Of a stretch of 64,000 nt of DNA, positions 16,561 through 25,722 are shown piece by piece (the first letter of the stretch is position 1; each line of letters begins with the position of its first letter). Location of the stretch: NCBI GenBank assembly GCA_005503165.1, contig SCNT01000016.1:27336-91335 (forward strand). The letters are read 5' to 3'. Source of the stretch: Sphingomonadaceae bacterium 3R27E2-A. Lineage in GTDB: Bacteria; Pseudomonadota; Alphaproteobacteria; Sphingomonadales; Sphingomonadaceae. Under the pieces are notes generated by a model. It searched no databases. It was not told the origin of the DNA and saw only the letters and a program-made list of their open reading frames with translations. The position numbers and the translations under genes are program-made.

Positions 16561-19500
16561 GCGGCCCCGCTACCCTCGCGACGCTCGACGCGCGGCAGGG
16601 CGCGGCCGCCGATCCCGCGCACCATGTGTGGCTCGGCGCGTCGGCGGGGACAGGCAAGACGCAGGTGCTGTCGGCGCGCGTGCTGCGGCTGATGCTGGGG
16701 GGGGAGGCGCCGGAGGCGATCCTGTGCATCACTTTCACCAAGGCGGGCGCCGCCGAGATGGCGCACCGCATCCACGAACGGCTTGCCGCCTGGGTGCGGA
16801 TGAGCGACGGCGATTTGCGGCTCGACCTGCACGCGCTCGGCCTCGACTGGCAGCAGCCGGGGCTGATGGCGCGCGCGCGGGCCTTGTTCGCGACGGTGAT
16901 CGACAGCCCCGGCGGGGCGATCCGCGTGCAGACGATCCACAGTTTCTGCCAGACCCTGCTCGCGAGCTTCCCGCTTGAGGCGAAACTGCTGCCCGGTTTT
17001 CGCCCGATCGAGGAGGATGAGGCGGCGGCGCTGCAGCGGCAGGTGCTCGGCGACCTCTTGAACGCGCCCGGCGACGAGCGCGACGCGCTGCGGGGCGCGG
17101 CGGCGAACCTGTCGCGGCGGCTGGGGCCCGAGGCGGCGCTGTCCTTCCTGTCGGGCTGCGCGAGCGTCTTCGGCGGGCCGCGCGCGTCGCTGCCCCCCGC
17201 GGCGCACGACCTGCGCGCGGCGTTCGACCTGCCCGGCGGCGATCCCGATGTCTGGCTCGCGGGCGAACTCGCCGCCGGCGCGATCGACGACGCCGACATC
17301 CGCGCGGTGGCGACGAGCGGATCGGCGTGGGGGACCCGGACCGGCGAGGCCTGTTCGGACAGGATGATCGGCTGGCTGATGGCCGATGCCGCGGCGCGCG
17401 CCGGCATGCTGGACGAGTTGCTCGGCGCTTTCCTCACCGGCAAGGGCGAGCTGCGCGCCGATTTTGGCGGCGACAAGGGCCGGATGACCGACTGCGTCGA
17501 TGCGGCGGTGCGGATCGTCGAGGCGGCGAGCGCGCTGCGCGGCACCGCGGCGGCGATGCGCGTCGCCGACGAACTGGCGGCGGCGTGGAAACTCGGCAGT
17601 CGCTTCGCCGAAGGCTATGCGCTGGCGAAGCGCGAGAAGGCGCTCGCCGATTTCGACGATTTGATCACGCTCGCGGGCTCGCTGCTGCGCGTCAGCAGCT
17701 TCGGCGAATGGGTGCGTTTCAAGCTCGACCAGCGCACCGACCATATTTTGGTCGACGAGGCGCAGGACACGAATATGCGGCAGTGGGGGATCGTCCTGTC
17801 GCTCGCTGAGGAGTTCTTCGCGGTGCACGGCGCCGATGCCGAGCGCGCGCGGACATTGTTCACCGTCGGCGACCGCAAGCAGGCAATCTTTGGCTTCCAG
17901 GGCACCGAGCCCAAGGCCTTCGCCACCGCGCGGGATCTGTTTCATGCGCTGGGCGAGCGGGCGGGGCAGGATTTCCGCCAGGTCGATCTCGTCTCCAACT
18001 ATCGCTCGACCCCGGCGGTGCTGGCAGTCGTCGACGCCTGGCTCGCGGCGGGCGGCACCGCGGCGATGGGGCTCGACGGAAGCGAGCCGCTGCACCGGCC
18101 GTTCCGTGGGAGCCATGCCGGGCAGGTCGAGCTATGGGAGCCGCTGCCGGTCGGCAAGGCGCTCGACGCCGCGGCCGAGGAGGCGGGCGAGGAGGAGGGC
18201 GCCAGCGACGCCAGCGCCCCCGCGTCGGATCCCGCGAGCATGCGGCTGGCGCGCGCGATCGCGGGCGAGGTGAGACACTGGATCGACCATGGCAAGGACG
18301 GGCGGCCGGTCGCGCCGGGCGACGTGATGATCCTGGTGCGGCGGCGCCGCGACCTTGCGGCGCGGATCGTCGCGCGGCTGCAGGCGCTGCATGTGCCCGT
18401 CGCGGGCGTCGATCGCTTCGCGTTGACCCAGCCGCTTGCCGTGCAGGATCTGATGGCGGCGATGCGCTTCGCGGTGCAGCCGCTCGACGACCTCAACCTC
18501 GCGGCGCTGCTCGTCTCGCCGCTGATCGGCTGGTCGCAGGACGAGCTTTATGCGCGGACCAGGGCACGCGGGCGGACCCCGATCTGGGCGCATCTGCGCG
18601 GGCAGGAGGAAGCGGTGCCCGCCGCGACCATGGCGGCGCTGCGGACGCTGCTCGGAATGGCCGATTATACGACGCCCTTCCGCTTCCTCGAAACTTTGCT
18701 GTCGGGACCGATCGACGGGCGGCGAAAGCTTTATGCGCGGCTGGGGCGCGAGGCGCGCGATCCGATCGACGAACTGCTGGGTCAGGCGCTGGCGTTCGAG
18801 ACGCGCGAGACGGTGTCGCTGCTCGGCTTCGTGACGCAGGTCGAGGGCAGCGCCGCCGACATCAAACGCCAGACCGAGGCGCGCAGCGACGTCGTGCGCG
18901 TGATGACGGTGCACGGATCGAAAGGCTTGCAGGCGCCGATCGTCATCCTCGCCGACGCGACCGACGACGCCGCGATCGGGCATCGCCCCTTCAGCGTCGA
19001 CGTTGCAGGGTGGGAGAAATTGCCCGTTTTCGCGGTGCCCGCCGACGAGCGTCACGGCGCGCTCGCCGCGGCCTATGAGGCGGCGGCGAAGGCGGCGTCG
19101 GAGGAGCATTGGCGGCTCTTCTACGTTGCGATGACGCGGGCCGAGGAAATCCTTGTCGTCGCGGGGGTGACGAAGAAGGCCGATCGCAGCGTGCCCGAGG
19201 GAAGCTGGCACGCCGCGGCCGACGCGGTGCTGGCGGACATGGGGCTCGACTGGGAAGCAGCGGGACCGCTGTGGAGCCGCCGCCGCGTCCATCGGACCAA
19301 TGCGGGCAAATGGGCGAAGAAAGAGAAGGCGGCGCGGACCGCGCCGCCGCCGCTGGTGCTGCCGGCTTGGGCGCTGGCCCCCGCGCCCGAGGAAGCGCGC
19401 CCGCCGCGCCCGCTCGCGCCCTCGTCGCTCGGCGACGACGATGTCGCCGCCGCGCCGCAGGGCGCGCCGCGCGCCGCCGCGGTCGAGCGCGGGCTGCTGC

Positions 19501-20033
19501 TCCACGCCTTGTTCGAGCGGCTGCCGCCGGTGGCGCCCGCGCGGCGCCGCGCGGCGGCGCTGCACTGGCTCGGCGCGCAGGCGCCCGCGCTGGGCGAGGG
19601 CGCGCGCGAGGCGATCGTGCGCGAAGTGCTGGCGGTGATCGAGGACCCGGCGCATGCCGCGCTGTTCGGCCCCGGCAGCCTGGCCGAGGTGCCGCTGTCG
19701 GCGGTGGTCGATGGTCTTGTCGTTGCGGGGATCGTCGACCGGCTGCTGGTGACCGACGATGCGGTGACGGTGATCGACTACAAGACCGGGCGGCATGTGC
19801 CCGCCTCGGCCGAAGAGGTGGCGCCGGCCTACCTCCGTCAGATGGCCGCATACCGCGCGGCGCTCGCGACGATCTTCCCCGCACGGCGGATCGCGGCGGC
19901 CTTGCTCTATACCGCGGCTCCCAAACTGATCGTGCTCGACGAAGCGCTGCTGGCGCCGCACAAGCCGGGCTTGGCGGCAACCAAGGCGAATTTGGGGGCC
20001 CAAGGACTTGAGCCGGACGCGCCGACTGCCTAG
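16557..20033 (+). CDS. addA: double-strand break repair helicase AddA
   Basis: The 1158-residue UvrD-like helicase-nuclease shows all main motifs in order: Walker A GASAGTGKTQ (about 24-33), ILCITFTKAGAAEM, the DEAQDTN Walker B, TVGDRKQAIFGFQGTEP, VSNYRST, VMTVHGSKGLQAPIV, FYVAMTRAEEIL, and a C-terminal nuclease VTVIDYKTGRHVP near residue 1075. It moves 3' to 5' and cuts DNA ends together with AddB in place of RecBCD. The start is set by the ATGA overlap with addB. trxA follows after 33 bp. Confidence 0.95.
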   Translation: MSGPATLATLDARQGAAADPAHHVWLGASAGTGKTQVLSARVLRLMLGGEAPEAILCITFTKAGAAEMAHRIHERLAAWVRMSDGDLRLDLHALGLDWQQPGLMARARALFATVIDSPGGAIRVQTIHSFCQTLLASFPLEAKLLPGFRPIEEDEAAALQRQVLGDLLNAPGDERDALRGAAANLSRRLGPEAALSFLSGCASVFGGPRASLPPAAHDLRAAFDLPGGDPDVWLAGELAAGAIDDADIRAVATSGSAWGTRTGEACSDRMIGWLMADAAARAGMLDELLGAFLTGKGELRADFGGDKGRMTDCVDAAVRIVEAASALRGTAAAMRVADELAAAWKLGSRFAEGYALAKREKALADFDDLITLAGSLLRVSSFGEWVRFKLDQRTDHILVDEAQDTNMRQWGIVLSLAEEFFAVHGADAERARTLFTVGDRKQAIFGFQGTEPKAFATARDLFHALGERAGQDFRQVDLVSNYRSTPAVLAVVDAWLAAGGTAAMGLDGSEPLHRPFRGSHAGQVELWEPLPVGKALDAAAEEAGEEEGASDASAPASDPASMRLARAIAGEVRHWIDHGKDGRPVAPGDVMILVRRRRDLAARIVARLQALHVPVAGVDRFALTQPLAVQDLMAAMRFAVQPLDDLNLAALLVSPLIGWSQDELYARTRARGRTPIWAHLRGQEEAVPAATMAALRTLLGMADYTTPFRFLETLLSGPIDGRRKLYARLGREARDPIDELLGQALAFETRETVSLLGFVTQVEGSAADIKRQTEARSDVVRVMTVHGSKGLQAPIVILADATDDAAIGHRPFSVDVAGWEKLPVFAVPADERHGALAAAYEAAAKAASEEHWRLFYVAMTRAEEILVVAGVTKKADRSVPEGSWHAAADAVLADMGLDWEAAGPLWSRRRVHRTNAGKWAKKEKAARTAPPPLVLPAWALAPAPEEARPPRPLAPSSLGDDDVAAAPQGAPRAAAVERGLLLHALFERLPPVAPARRRAAALHWLGAQAPALGEGAREAIVREVLAVIEDPAHAALFGPGSLAEVPLSAVVDGLVVAGIVDRLLVTDDAVTVIDYKTGRHVPASAEEVAPAYLRQMAAYRAALATIFPARRIAAALLYTAAPKLIVLDEALLAPHKPGLAATKANLGAQGLEPDAPTA

Positions 20034-20066
20034 CTTGGCACCAAGCAGCAATTCAGGAGACCTACC

Positions 20067-20387
20067 ATGGGTACCAAAGCGATTACCGACGCCAGCTTCC
20101 AGGCCGACGTCCTCGACAGCGACACACCTGTGTTGGTCGATTTCTGGGCCGAATGGTGCGGTCCGTGCAAGATGATCGGCCCCGCGCTCGAAGAGATTTC
20201 GGACGAACTCGCGGGCAAGGTGGTGATCGCCAAGCTCAACATCGACGACCATCCCGACGCGCCGAGCAAATATGGCGTGCGTGGCATCCCGACGATGATC
20301 CTGTTCAAGAATGGCGAGATCGCCGAGACCAAGGTCGGCGCCGCGCCAAAAAGCGCGCTCAAGGGCTGGCTCGAAAGCGCGCTGTAA
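20067..20387 (+). CDS. trxA: thioredoxin
   Basis: The 106-residue protein has the canonical [11 protein letters not shown] active site (Cys31, Cys34), [20 protein letters not shown] with the cis-Pro, and [14 protein letters not shown]. It is the size of the housekeeping thioredoxin that reduces ribonucleotide reductase, peroxiredoxins and methionine sulfoxide reductases. A strong AGGAGA precedes ATG 20067. It lies 33 bp after addA, as in other alphaproteobacteria, and may be partly cotranscribed. A perfect hairpin follows. Confidence 0.96.
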   Translation: MGTKAITDASFQADVLDSDTPVLVDFWAEWCGPCKMIGPALEEISDELAGKVVIAKLNIDDHPDAPSKYGVRGIPTMILFKNGEIAETKVGAAPKSALKGWLESAL

Positions 20388-20396
20388 TCTGGCTGG

Positions 20397-20416
20397 ACCC
20401 CGGCGAGAGCCGGGGT
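20397..20416. terminator. hairpin between convergent trxA and argJ
   Basis: A perfect 8 bp stem (ACCCCGGC with GCCGGGGT, loop GAGA) sits between the two stop codons. There is no clear T tract on either side, so intrinsic termination is plausible but not proven. Confidence 0.5.
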
Positions 20417-20420
20417 TCGC

Positions 20421-21647
20421 TCAACTCCGGTAATCGGCGTTGATGCTGATGTAGCCGTGCGTCAGGTCACACGTCCACACCGTCGCGCGGCCGTCGCCGA
20501 GACCGAGGTCGGCGCCGATCCGCACCTCGGGCCCCTTCAGATGCGCGGCGACGGGCGCTTCGTCATAGCCGTCGACGGGCAGGCCCTGTTTCGCGACCCA
20601 ATGGTCGCCGAAGCGGATCGCGAGGCGGTCGCGGTCGGCGGGTTCGCCCGCCTTGCCCACCGCCATCACGACGCGGCCCCAGTTGGCGTCCTCGCCCGCG
20701 ATCGCGGTCTTGACCAAAGGCGAATTGGCGATGGCGAGCGCGACGCGCTTGGCACTGTGGTCGTCGGCCGCGCCGGTCACCTGGATCTCGATGAATTTCG
20801 ACGCGCCCTCGCCGTCGCGCACGACCTGGTGTGCGAGGTCGATCGACACCTGCCGGATCGCGGCATAGAGCGCGTCGGCGCCGGCGTCGTCCCAGGATAT
20901 AAGCGGCGCATTCCCTGCCTGTCCGGTCGCGAAGAGCAGCACCGTGTCGCTGGTCGAGGTGTCGCTGTCGACGGTGATGCTGTTGAAACTGCCCCCGGTC
21001 GCTTCGGTGAGCATGTCCTGCAGCAGCGCGGGCGCGACCGCGGCGTCGGTGAAGATATAGCCGAGCATCGTCGCCATGTCGGGGGCGATCATCCCCGATC
21101 CCTTGACGATGCCTGCGACCTGCACCGTGCGGTCGCCGACGACGGCGCTCGCGCCCGAGCCTTTGGCGAAGGTATCGGTGGTGCCGATGGTCTCGGCCGC
21201 CGCCTCCCACGTACAGGGTGCGGCGCCGAACGCGGCCGCGACGCCTTCGCGCGCTTTGTCGCTGGGCAGCGGCACGCCGATGACGCCGGTCGAACTCACG
21301 AAAACCTCGCCTGGCGTGCAGCCGAGATGGTCCGCGACCTGGTCCATGATCTGTTCGACCGCCGCGCGCCCACGATAGCCAGTGAAAGCGTTGCTGTTGC
21401 CCGCGTTGACGATCAGCGCGCGCGCCGCCCCATGCTTGACCTGCTCGCGGCCGAGTTCGACTTCGGACGAGCAGCAGATATTGCGCGTGAACACGCCCGC
21501 GACCGCGGTACCGGGGGCAAGCTCGACATAGGTCAGGTCGCAGCGGTCCCATTCCTTGTACCGCGCGCGCGCGACGCGGCGCGTGACCCCGGCGATGTCG
21601 GGCAGGGTCGGAAAAGAGTCGGGGGCGAGCGGTGAACGGGTGGCCAT
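20421..21647 (-). CDS. argJ: bifunctional glutamate N-acetyltransferase / N-acetylglutamate synthase
   Basis: The 408-residue ArgJ recycles the acetyl group from N-acetylornithine onto glutamate in arginine synthesis. The autoproteolysis site IAPDMATMLGYIFTDA is intact, with Thr193 as the nucleophile that becomes the N terminus of the beta chain. Also present are VNAGNSNAFTG, SSTGVIG, KGSGMIAP and the C-terminal HGYISINADYRS. Whether it uses acetyl-CoA as well (bifunctional) cannot be read from sequence. It is convergent with trxA; upstream lie a terminator hairpin and repeat copy 4. Confidence 0.95.
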   Translation of the reverse strand: MATRSPLAPDSFPTLPDIAGVTRRVARARYKEWDRCDLTYVELAPGTAVAGVFTRNICCSSEVELGREQVKHGAARALIVNAGNSNAFTGYRGRAAVEQIMDQVADHLGCTPGEVFVSSTGVIGVPLPSDKAREGVAAAFGAAPCTWEAAAETIGTTDTFAKGSGASAVVGDRTVQVAGIVKGSGMIAPDMATMLGYIFTDAAVAPALLQDMLTEATGGSFNSITVDSDTSTSDTVLLFATGQAGNAPLISWDDAGADALYAAIRQVSIDLAHQVVRDGEGASKFIEIQVTGAADDHSAKRVALAIANSPLVKTAIAGEDANWGRVVMAVGKAGEPADRDRLAIRFGDHWVAKQGLPVDGYDEAPVAAHLKGPEVRIGADLGLGDGRATVWTCDLTHGYISINADYRS

Positions 21648-21681
21648 GATGGGGGTGCGTTTAGCTTTCCGCGGGTCAAAG

Positions 21682-21707
21682 AAAAACCCCTCCCGGCAAG
21701 GGAGGGG
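21682..21707 (-). terminator. rho-independent terminator downstream of the aldehyde dehydrogenase
   Basis: An 8 bp stem (CCCCTCCC 21687-21694 with GGGAGGGG 21700-21707) is followed on the minus strand by five T residues. It should end transcription from the aldehyde dehydrogenase before argJ. Confidence 0.75.
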
Positions 21708-21712
21708 CCTTC

Positions 21713-21853
21713 GATCCTCCCTGTCGCGAAGCGATGGGGAGGAGGCAGCCGCGCAGCGGCTGACAGAGGGGCTTTGGTTCGGGCGCTGACGCCCCCTCCA
21801 CCATCTGCTTCGCGGACGGTCCCCCTCCCCACGGCTTCGCCGCAGGGAGGATT
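21713..21853. repeat. nested-hairpin intergenic repeat, copy 4
   Basis: Bounded by GATCCTCCC and GGGAGGATT, with hairpins GCAGCCGCGCAGCGGCTG and CCGCTTCGCGG-like units. It lies between the aldehyde dehydrogenase stop and the argJ start, on the same strand. Confidence 0.85.
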
Positions 21854-21858
21854 ACGGT

Positions 21859-23295
21859 TTACGCCGGAATGCCACTGATCGCCTTGATTTCCATGAAGTC
21901 CTTGAGGCCGAACAGCCCGCCTTCGCGGCCATTGCCCGACGCCTTGTAGCCGCCGAAGGGCGCGCCCGGGGCGGGGCCCCAGTTGTTCACCGCGACCATA
22001 CCGGCGCGCAGCTTCGGCGCGACGTCCGCGGCCTTGGCGGGGTCGCCCGAAATCACCGCTGACAGGCCATATTCGGTGTCGTTGGCGATCTCGACCGCCT
22101 GGTCGAGGTCGTCATAGGCCATCACCGTCGCCACGGGACCGAAGATTTCTTCGTTCGCGATGCGCATGTCGCGCGTCACGCCCGAGAAAACGGTCGGTTT
22201 GATATAATAGCCGCGGTTGACGTTCGACGGCAGGCCGGTGCCGCCGGTCTCGAGCGTCGCGCCTTCGTCGATCGCCGACTGGATCAGGCCCTGGATCTTG
22301 TCATATTGCGCCTTGTTGACGACGGGGCCGAGGTGGCCGCCTTCCTGCAGCGGGTCGCCGACCTGCGTTCCGTCGAACATCGCCTTGATGACGCCGACGG
22401 CTTCGGCCTCGCGGTCCTTGTGGACGAGGATGCGCGTCGGCGCGATGCAGCTCTGGCCGGTGTTGATCAGCACGCCCTGCACCGTCGGGGGCAGCACGGT
22501 TTCGAGGTCGGCGTCGGGCAGGACGATGTTCGGCGACTTGCCGCCGAGTTCCTGGTGGACGCGCTTGACGGTGTCGGCCGCCGCCTTGGCCACGAGGATG
22601 CCCGCGCGGGTCGAGCCGGTGAAGCTCACCATCTCGATGCCGGGGTGCGCGCTGATCGCGTTGCCGACGGTCGGGCCGTCGCCCTGGACCAGGTTGAACA
22701 CGCCCGGCGGCACCCCCGCGGCGTCGAGGATCTCGGCGAAGATCACCGCATTGCCGGGGCATTCCTCGGAAGGCTTCAGGATCATCGTATTGCCCGCGGC
22801 AAGAGCCGGCGCGACCTTCAAGGCGATCTGGTTCAGCGGCCAGTTCCACGGGGTGATCATGCCGACGACGCCCATCGGTTCATAGACGACGGTGTTCGCG
22901 CCATGCTGTTCCTTGAACTGGAAGTCCTTTAATGCGGCGATGGTGCCGAGGAAGCCGCCGATGCCGGCGCCGACCTGCGCGGTGCCCGCAAAGCTGACCG
23001 GGGCGCCCATCTCCGACGCCATCGACCTGGCGAGATCGGCGCCGCGCTTCTTATATTCCTCGACGATGCGGCCCAGCAGTTCGAGCCGTTCCTCGCGGCT
23101 GGTCTGCGAGAAGCTCTTAAAGGCTTCCTTCGCTGCGGCGACCGCGTCGTCGACGTCCGCTGCGGTACCGAGCACCACGGTCGAGGCCGCTTCCTCGGTT
23201 GCGGGGTTGATGACGTCGTGGAGCTTGCCGCCCTTGCTGTCGACCCATTTGCCGCCGATGTAATTTTGTTTCAGGTGCGTTTCGGTGTCGCTCAT
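21859..23295 (-). CDS. aldehyde dehydrogenase family protein
   Basis: This 478-residue NAD(P)-dependent dehydrogenase has the oxyanion Asn in ITPWNWPLNQ, FTGSTRAG, the general base Glu249 in QELGGKSPN and the nucleophile Cys283 in NTGQSCIAPTR, then EEIFGPV. The 138-147 segment, MITPWNW and C-terminal MVAVNNWGPAPGAPFGG resemble the AldA-type subgroup acting on varied aliphatic or aromatic aldehydes; the substrate is not identifiable. GGGAGAG precedes ATG 23295. It ends in a repeat and a good terminator, so it is probably transcribed alone or after the M20 peptidase located upstream. Confidence 0.93.
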   Translation of the reverse strand: MSDTETHLKQNYIGGKWVDSKGGKLHDVINPATEEAASTVVLGTAADVDDAVAAAKEAFKSFSQTSREERLELLGRIVEEYKKRGADLARSMASEMGAPVSFAGTAQVGAGIGGFLGTIAALKDFQFKEQHGANTVVYEPMGVVGMITPWNWPLNQIALKVAPALAAGNTMILKPSEECPGNAVIFAEILDAAGVPPGVFNLVQGDGPTVGNAISAHPGIEMVSFTGSTRAGILVAKAAADTVKRVHQELGGKSPNIVLPDADLETVLPPTVQGVLINTGQSCIAPTRILVHKDREAEAVGVIKAMFDGTQVGDPLQEGGHLGPVVNKAQYDKIQGLIQSAIDEGATLETGGTGLPSNVNRGYYIKPTVFSGVTRDMRIANEEIFGPVATVMAYDDLDQAVEIANDTEYGLSAVISGDPAKAADVAPKLRAGMVAVNNWGPAPGAPFGGYKASGNGREGGLFGLKDFMEIKAISGIPA

Positions 23296-23393
23296 AATAT
23301 CTCTCCCATCGGCCGTTTCGGATACGTCTCGGATGGCTACCTAATCGTGACGGCGAATGAATCAAGCGCCACGGGGCGTTATATTCGATGTGC

Positions 23394-24704
23394 TCAGCGC
23401 TTTTCAGCGGCCAGACGTGACATCAATATGGCAGCGCGCGTTGCCTGACGGGCGATGCTCGGCAGGTCGACCGCCTCACCCGGCGCATGGTCGCCCGTCG
23501 AATAGGGGCCGAGCCCCGCCAGTGCGTCGACGTCGGCAGCGACGAAGCTGATGTCGCCCGCGCCGCGCTTGAGCGGATCGAGCGGCGCCATTTCGGCGAG
23601 GCCGAGGTCGCGGTTCACCCCGTTGAGCTTTGCCAGCAGCGCGCGGTTGCCGGCGGTCGGCGCCATCGAGGGATAGCCGCCGGGGTCGAAGGCGAGCGTC
23701 GCATCGGTCCCGGGGGCGTGTTCGGCGACGATCGCCGCCATCTTGCCCTTCACCCGCTCGATCTGTTCGGGCGACAATGCGCGCAGGTCACCGCGCGCGA
23801 CCGCGATGGGGGCGATGATATTGGTCTTGCCGCTGACGGTCGCGCGAATGCCGCCGCCATCGAGCTCCGCCTGCTGTCCGCCCGCAATCAGCCCGACATT
23901 GAAGGTGAGGTTCGGCTCCGGCAACTCGGTACGGAAACGGTGGATGATGCGGGCGAGTTCGTAGATAGCCCCGTCGCCCGCCGCGGCGCTGAAGATGCCC
24001 GAGCTGTGCGCCGACTTGCCCGTCGCGGTGACGGTCCAGCTGTCCGACGAACGCCGCGCGACCGATCCCATGTCGGCGCCGCCATCGCGCACCAGCCCCT
24101 CGAAATCGAGCGCTACATCGCTGCGCTTGCCGGCCGCGATCAGGTCGGCGCGCGCCTTCTCGATCGGGCTGCCGCTATCTTCCTCGTCGCCGGTCATGTG
24201 GATTTCGATATTGGCGTCCTTGAGTGTGCCCGCCGCCTTCATCGCACGCAGCGCCGCGACGATGACGACCATGCCGCCCTTGTCGTCGCCGGCGCCGGGC
24301 CCCTCGCCCATATCGCCCTTGCGCACGAATTTCTGGAAGGGCGAGTCGGGTTCGAACACCGTGTCGAGATGCGCGATGAGCAAGAGACGCTTATTGTCGG
24401 GCTTGCCCTTGCGCACCGCAATCAGGTGGCCAGCGCGGCCCGTCTCGATCATCGGCTTCCATTCGACCTTGAAACCGAGCGGTTCGAGTTCGGCGCGCAT
24501 CATCGCACCGACCTTTTCGACGCCCGCGAGGTTCAGCGAGCCGCTGTTCTGGTTGACCAGCTTTTCGAGCAGCGCGATCGAGCGTTCCTGCTCGGCCGCG
24601 ACCGTCTTCGCCATCGCCGCCTCGGCCTTCGACAATTTCGCCTGGGCCGCGGGGGCAAGCGCGAGCGAAACGGCGAGGAAGGCGGCAAGCGATAGCGGTT
24701 TCAT
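23394..24704 (-). CDS. secreted M20 family metallopeptidase (glutamate carboxypeptidase-like)
   Basis: The 436-residue protein has a signal peptide (residues 1-22, ending AAQA) and the M20 catalytic set: AHLDTV with His112, the bridging Asp in GAGDDKGG (140-141), TGDEEDSG with the catalytic Glu (174-175), and a later metal His in STGDHAPGE. A dimerisation domain around 215-330 contains GKSAHSSG. It resembles carboxypeptidase G2/CPSA-like enzymes that release C-terminal glutamate or similar residues in the periplasm. Tandem with the small lipoprotein gene upstream (63 bp). Confidence 0.9.
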   Translation of the reverse strand: MKPLSLAAFLAVSLALAPAAQAKLSKAEAAMAKTVAAEQERSIALLEKLVNQNSGSLNLAGVEKVGAMMRAELEPLGFKVEWKPMIETGRAGHLIAVRKGKPDNKRLLLIAHLDTVFEPDSPFQKFVRKGDMGEGPGAGDDKGGMVVIVAALRAMKAAGTLKDANIEIHMTGDEEDSGSPIEKARADLIAAGKRSDVALDFEGLVRDGGADMGSVARRSSDSWTVTATGKSAHSSGIFSAAAGDGAIYELARIIHRFRTELPEPNLTFNVGLIAGGQQAELDGGGIRATVSGKTNIIAPIAVARGDLRALSPEQIERVKGKMAAIVAEHAPGTDATLAFDPGGYPSMAPTAGNRALLAKLNGVNRDLGLAEMAPLDPLKRGAGDISFVAADVDALAGLGPYSTGDHAPGEAVDLPSIARQATRAAILMSRLAAEKR

Positions 24705-24767
24705 GAAAAGCGGCTCCTGAGGGGGAGCCGCATAGTGGCGCCCGATGCCCCGCGCCGCAAGCCTGCG

Positions 24768-25286
24768 TCAGGCGGGTTCGTCGACCTCGTCGAAATCGTC
24801 GAGCTTGTTCAGCGCCTGGCGCGCGATCGCGTGCATCTTGAGCTTGTTGACGGTCAGCCCCTGGGTGTCGTGGCCGCTCGTCTCGTCGACGGTGAAAGCG
24901 ACGCGGGTCTTGTCGGTTGCCAGCTCCTCGAACGTGAATTTGAGCCCGGTCGACAACGCGCCGTCGTCGACGCTATAGGTGATGTGCGTCTCGCGCGGGA
25001 TTTCCATCGCTACCGCGAATTTGACCTTATAGGCTTCGGGGCGCTCCTTGGGCGCGACCGCCGCCCATTCGGGATCGTCCTTTTCGATCACCAGTTCATA
25101 GAGCCGCGTGGAGCCGCCGTTGGTGACCAGCGGCAGGCCGGCCTGCTCGTCGTCGCCGAACATCTTGGCGAACACCTCTTCGCGCGGCGCCGCGACGGTC
25201 TTCGTCTGGCTGACCAGCTCGCTCACGCCCGAACCGCAGCCCGCGAGCAGAAGTGCTGCCGCGATCGTCATAACTTTCCTGATCAT
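24768..25286 (-). CDS. conserved lipoprotein of unknown function
   Basis: The 172-residue product has a short signal with lipobox LLAGC at about residues 13-17, indicating a lipid anchor. The mature domain alternates beta-rich segments (STRLYELVIE, KVKFAVAMEIPRETHITYSVDDG, LKFTFEELATDKTRVAFTVDE), which would suit a START/SRPBCC-like or lipocalin-like sheet, but I recognise no family. An acidic tail ends DDFDEVDEPA. It lies upstream of the M20 peptidase on the same strand and may be cotranscribed with it. Confidence 0.7.
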   Translation of the reverse strand: MIRKVMTIAAALLLAGCGSGVSELVSQTKTVAAPREEVFAKMFGDDEQAGLPLVTNGGSTRLYELVIEKDDPEWAAVAPKERPEAYKVKFAVAMEIPRETHITYSVDDGALSTGLKFTFEELATDKTRVAFTVDETSGHDTQGLTVNKLKMHAIARQALNKLDDFDEVDEPA

Positions 25287-25722
25287 CGCCCATATCCCCC
25301 GGTTGTTCGGGGCGGCCTTAGCGACACCGGCTTACAAAAGGGTAAGCGCGAGATCTGACGGGCGCCTTCGCCAGGGTTTGCCGACCCCATCGCCATGAGC
25401 GCGCGGATGATGCGGACCTGCCTCAACCGCGGGAGCCGGATCGATCATCGGGCGGTATGGCGTTTCATGAAGTCATTGGGGAATGGGATTAACGGGCGGC
25501 TGGCGGGCGTGGGGCGGGAGCGAAGTTCTTAATCCTCCCTGCGGCGAAGCCGTGGGGAGGGGACCGCCGCCCTTCCACCATGCTTCGCATGGTACCCCTC
25601 CCTATCGCTTTGCGACCGGGGAGGGCCAGGATGCCTGCTCACCACCCTCAAAACCGACGCGCCACTGGCGATCCTCGCCTGCCGCCGCTAGGCTTGCGGC
25701 AAACACCAGCCGGGAACCCATA
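25287..25722. other. 436 bp divergent intergenic region
   Basis: It separates the lipoprotein gene from the M28 peptidase. Positions 25529-25627 are a hairpin repeat. Between 25320 and 25528 I see only a short unconvincing frame of about 45 codons without a ribosome site. The promoters of both genes must lie on either side of the repeat. Confidence 0.5.
25529..25627. repeat. nested-hairpin intergenic repeat, copy 5 (short form)
   Basis: It starts AATCCTCCCTGCGGCGAAGC and ends in ACCGGGGAGGG, with the hairpin ACCATGCTTCGCATGGT inside. It lacks the long central insert seen in other copies. It lies in a divergent gap, unlike most copies. Confidence 0.75.

Noticed and set aside
25395..25531. Small frame of about 45 codons in the gap before the M28 gene
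   Set aside because: No ribosome site, no recognisable product, and it ends at the edge of a hairpin repeat.
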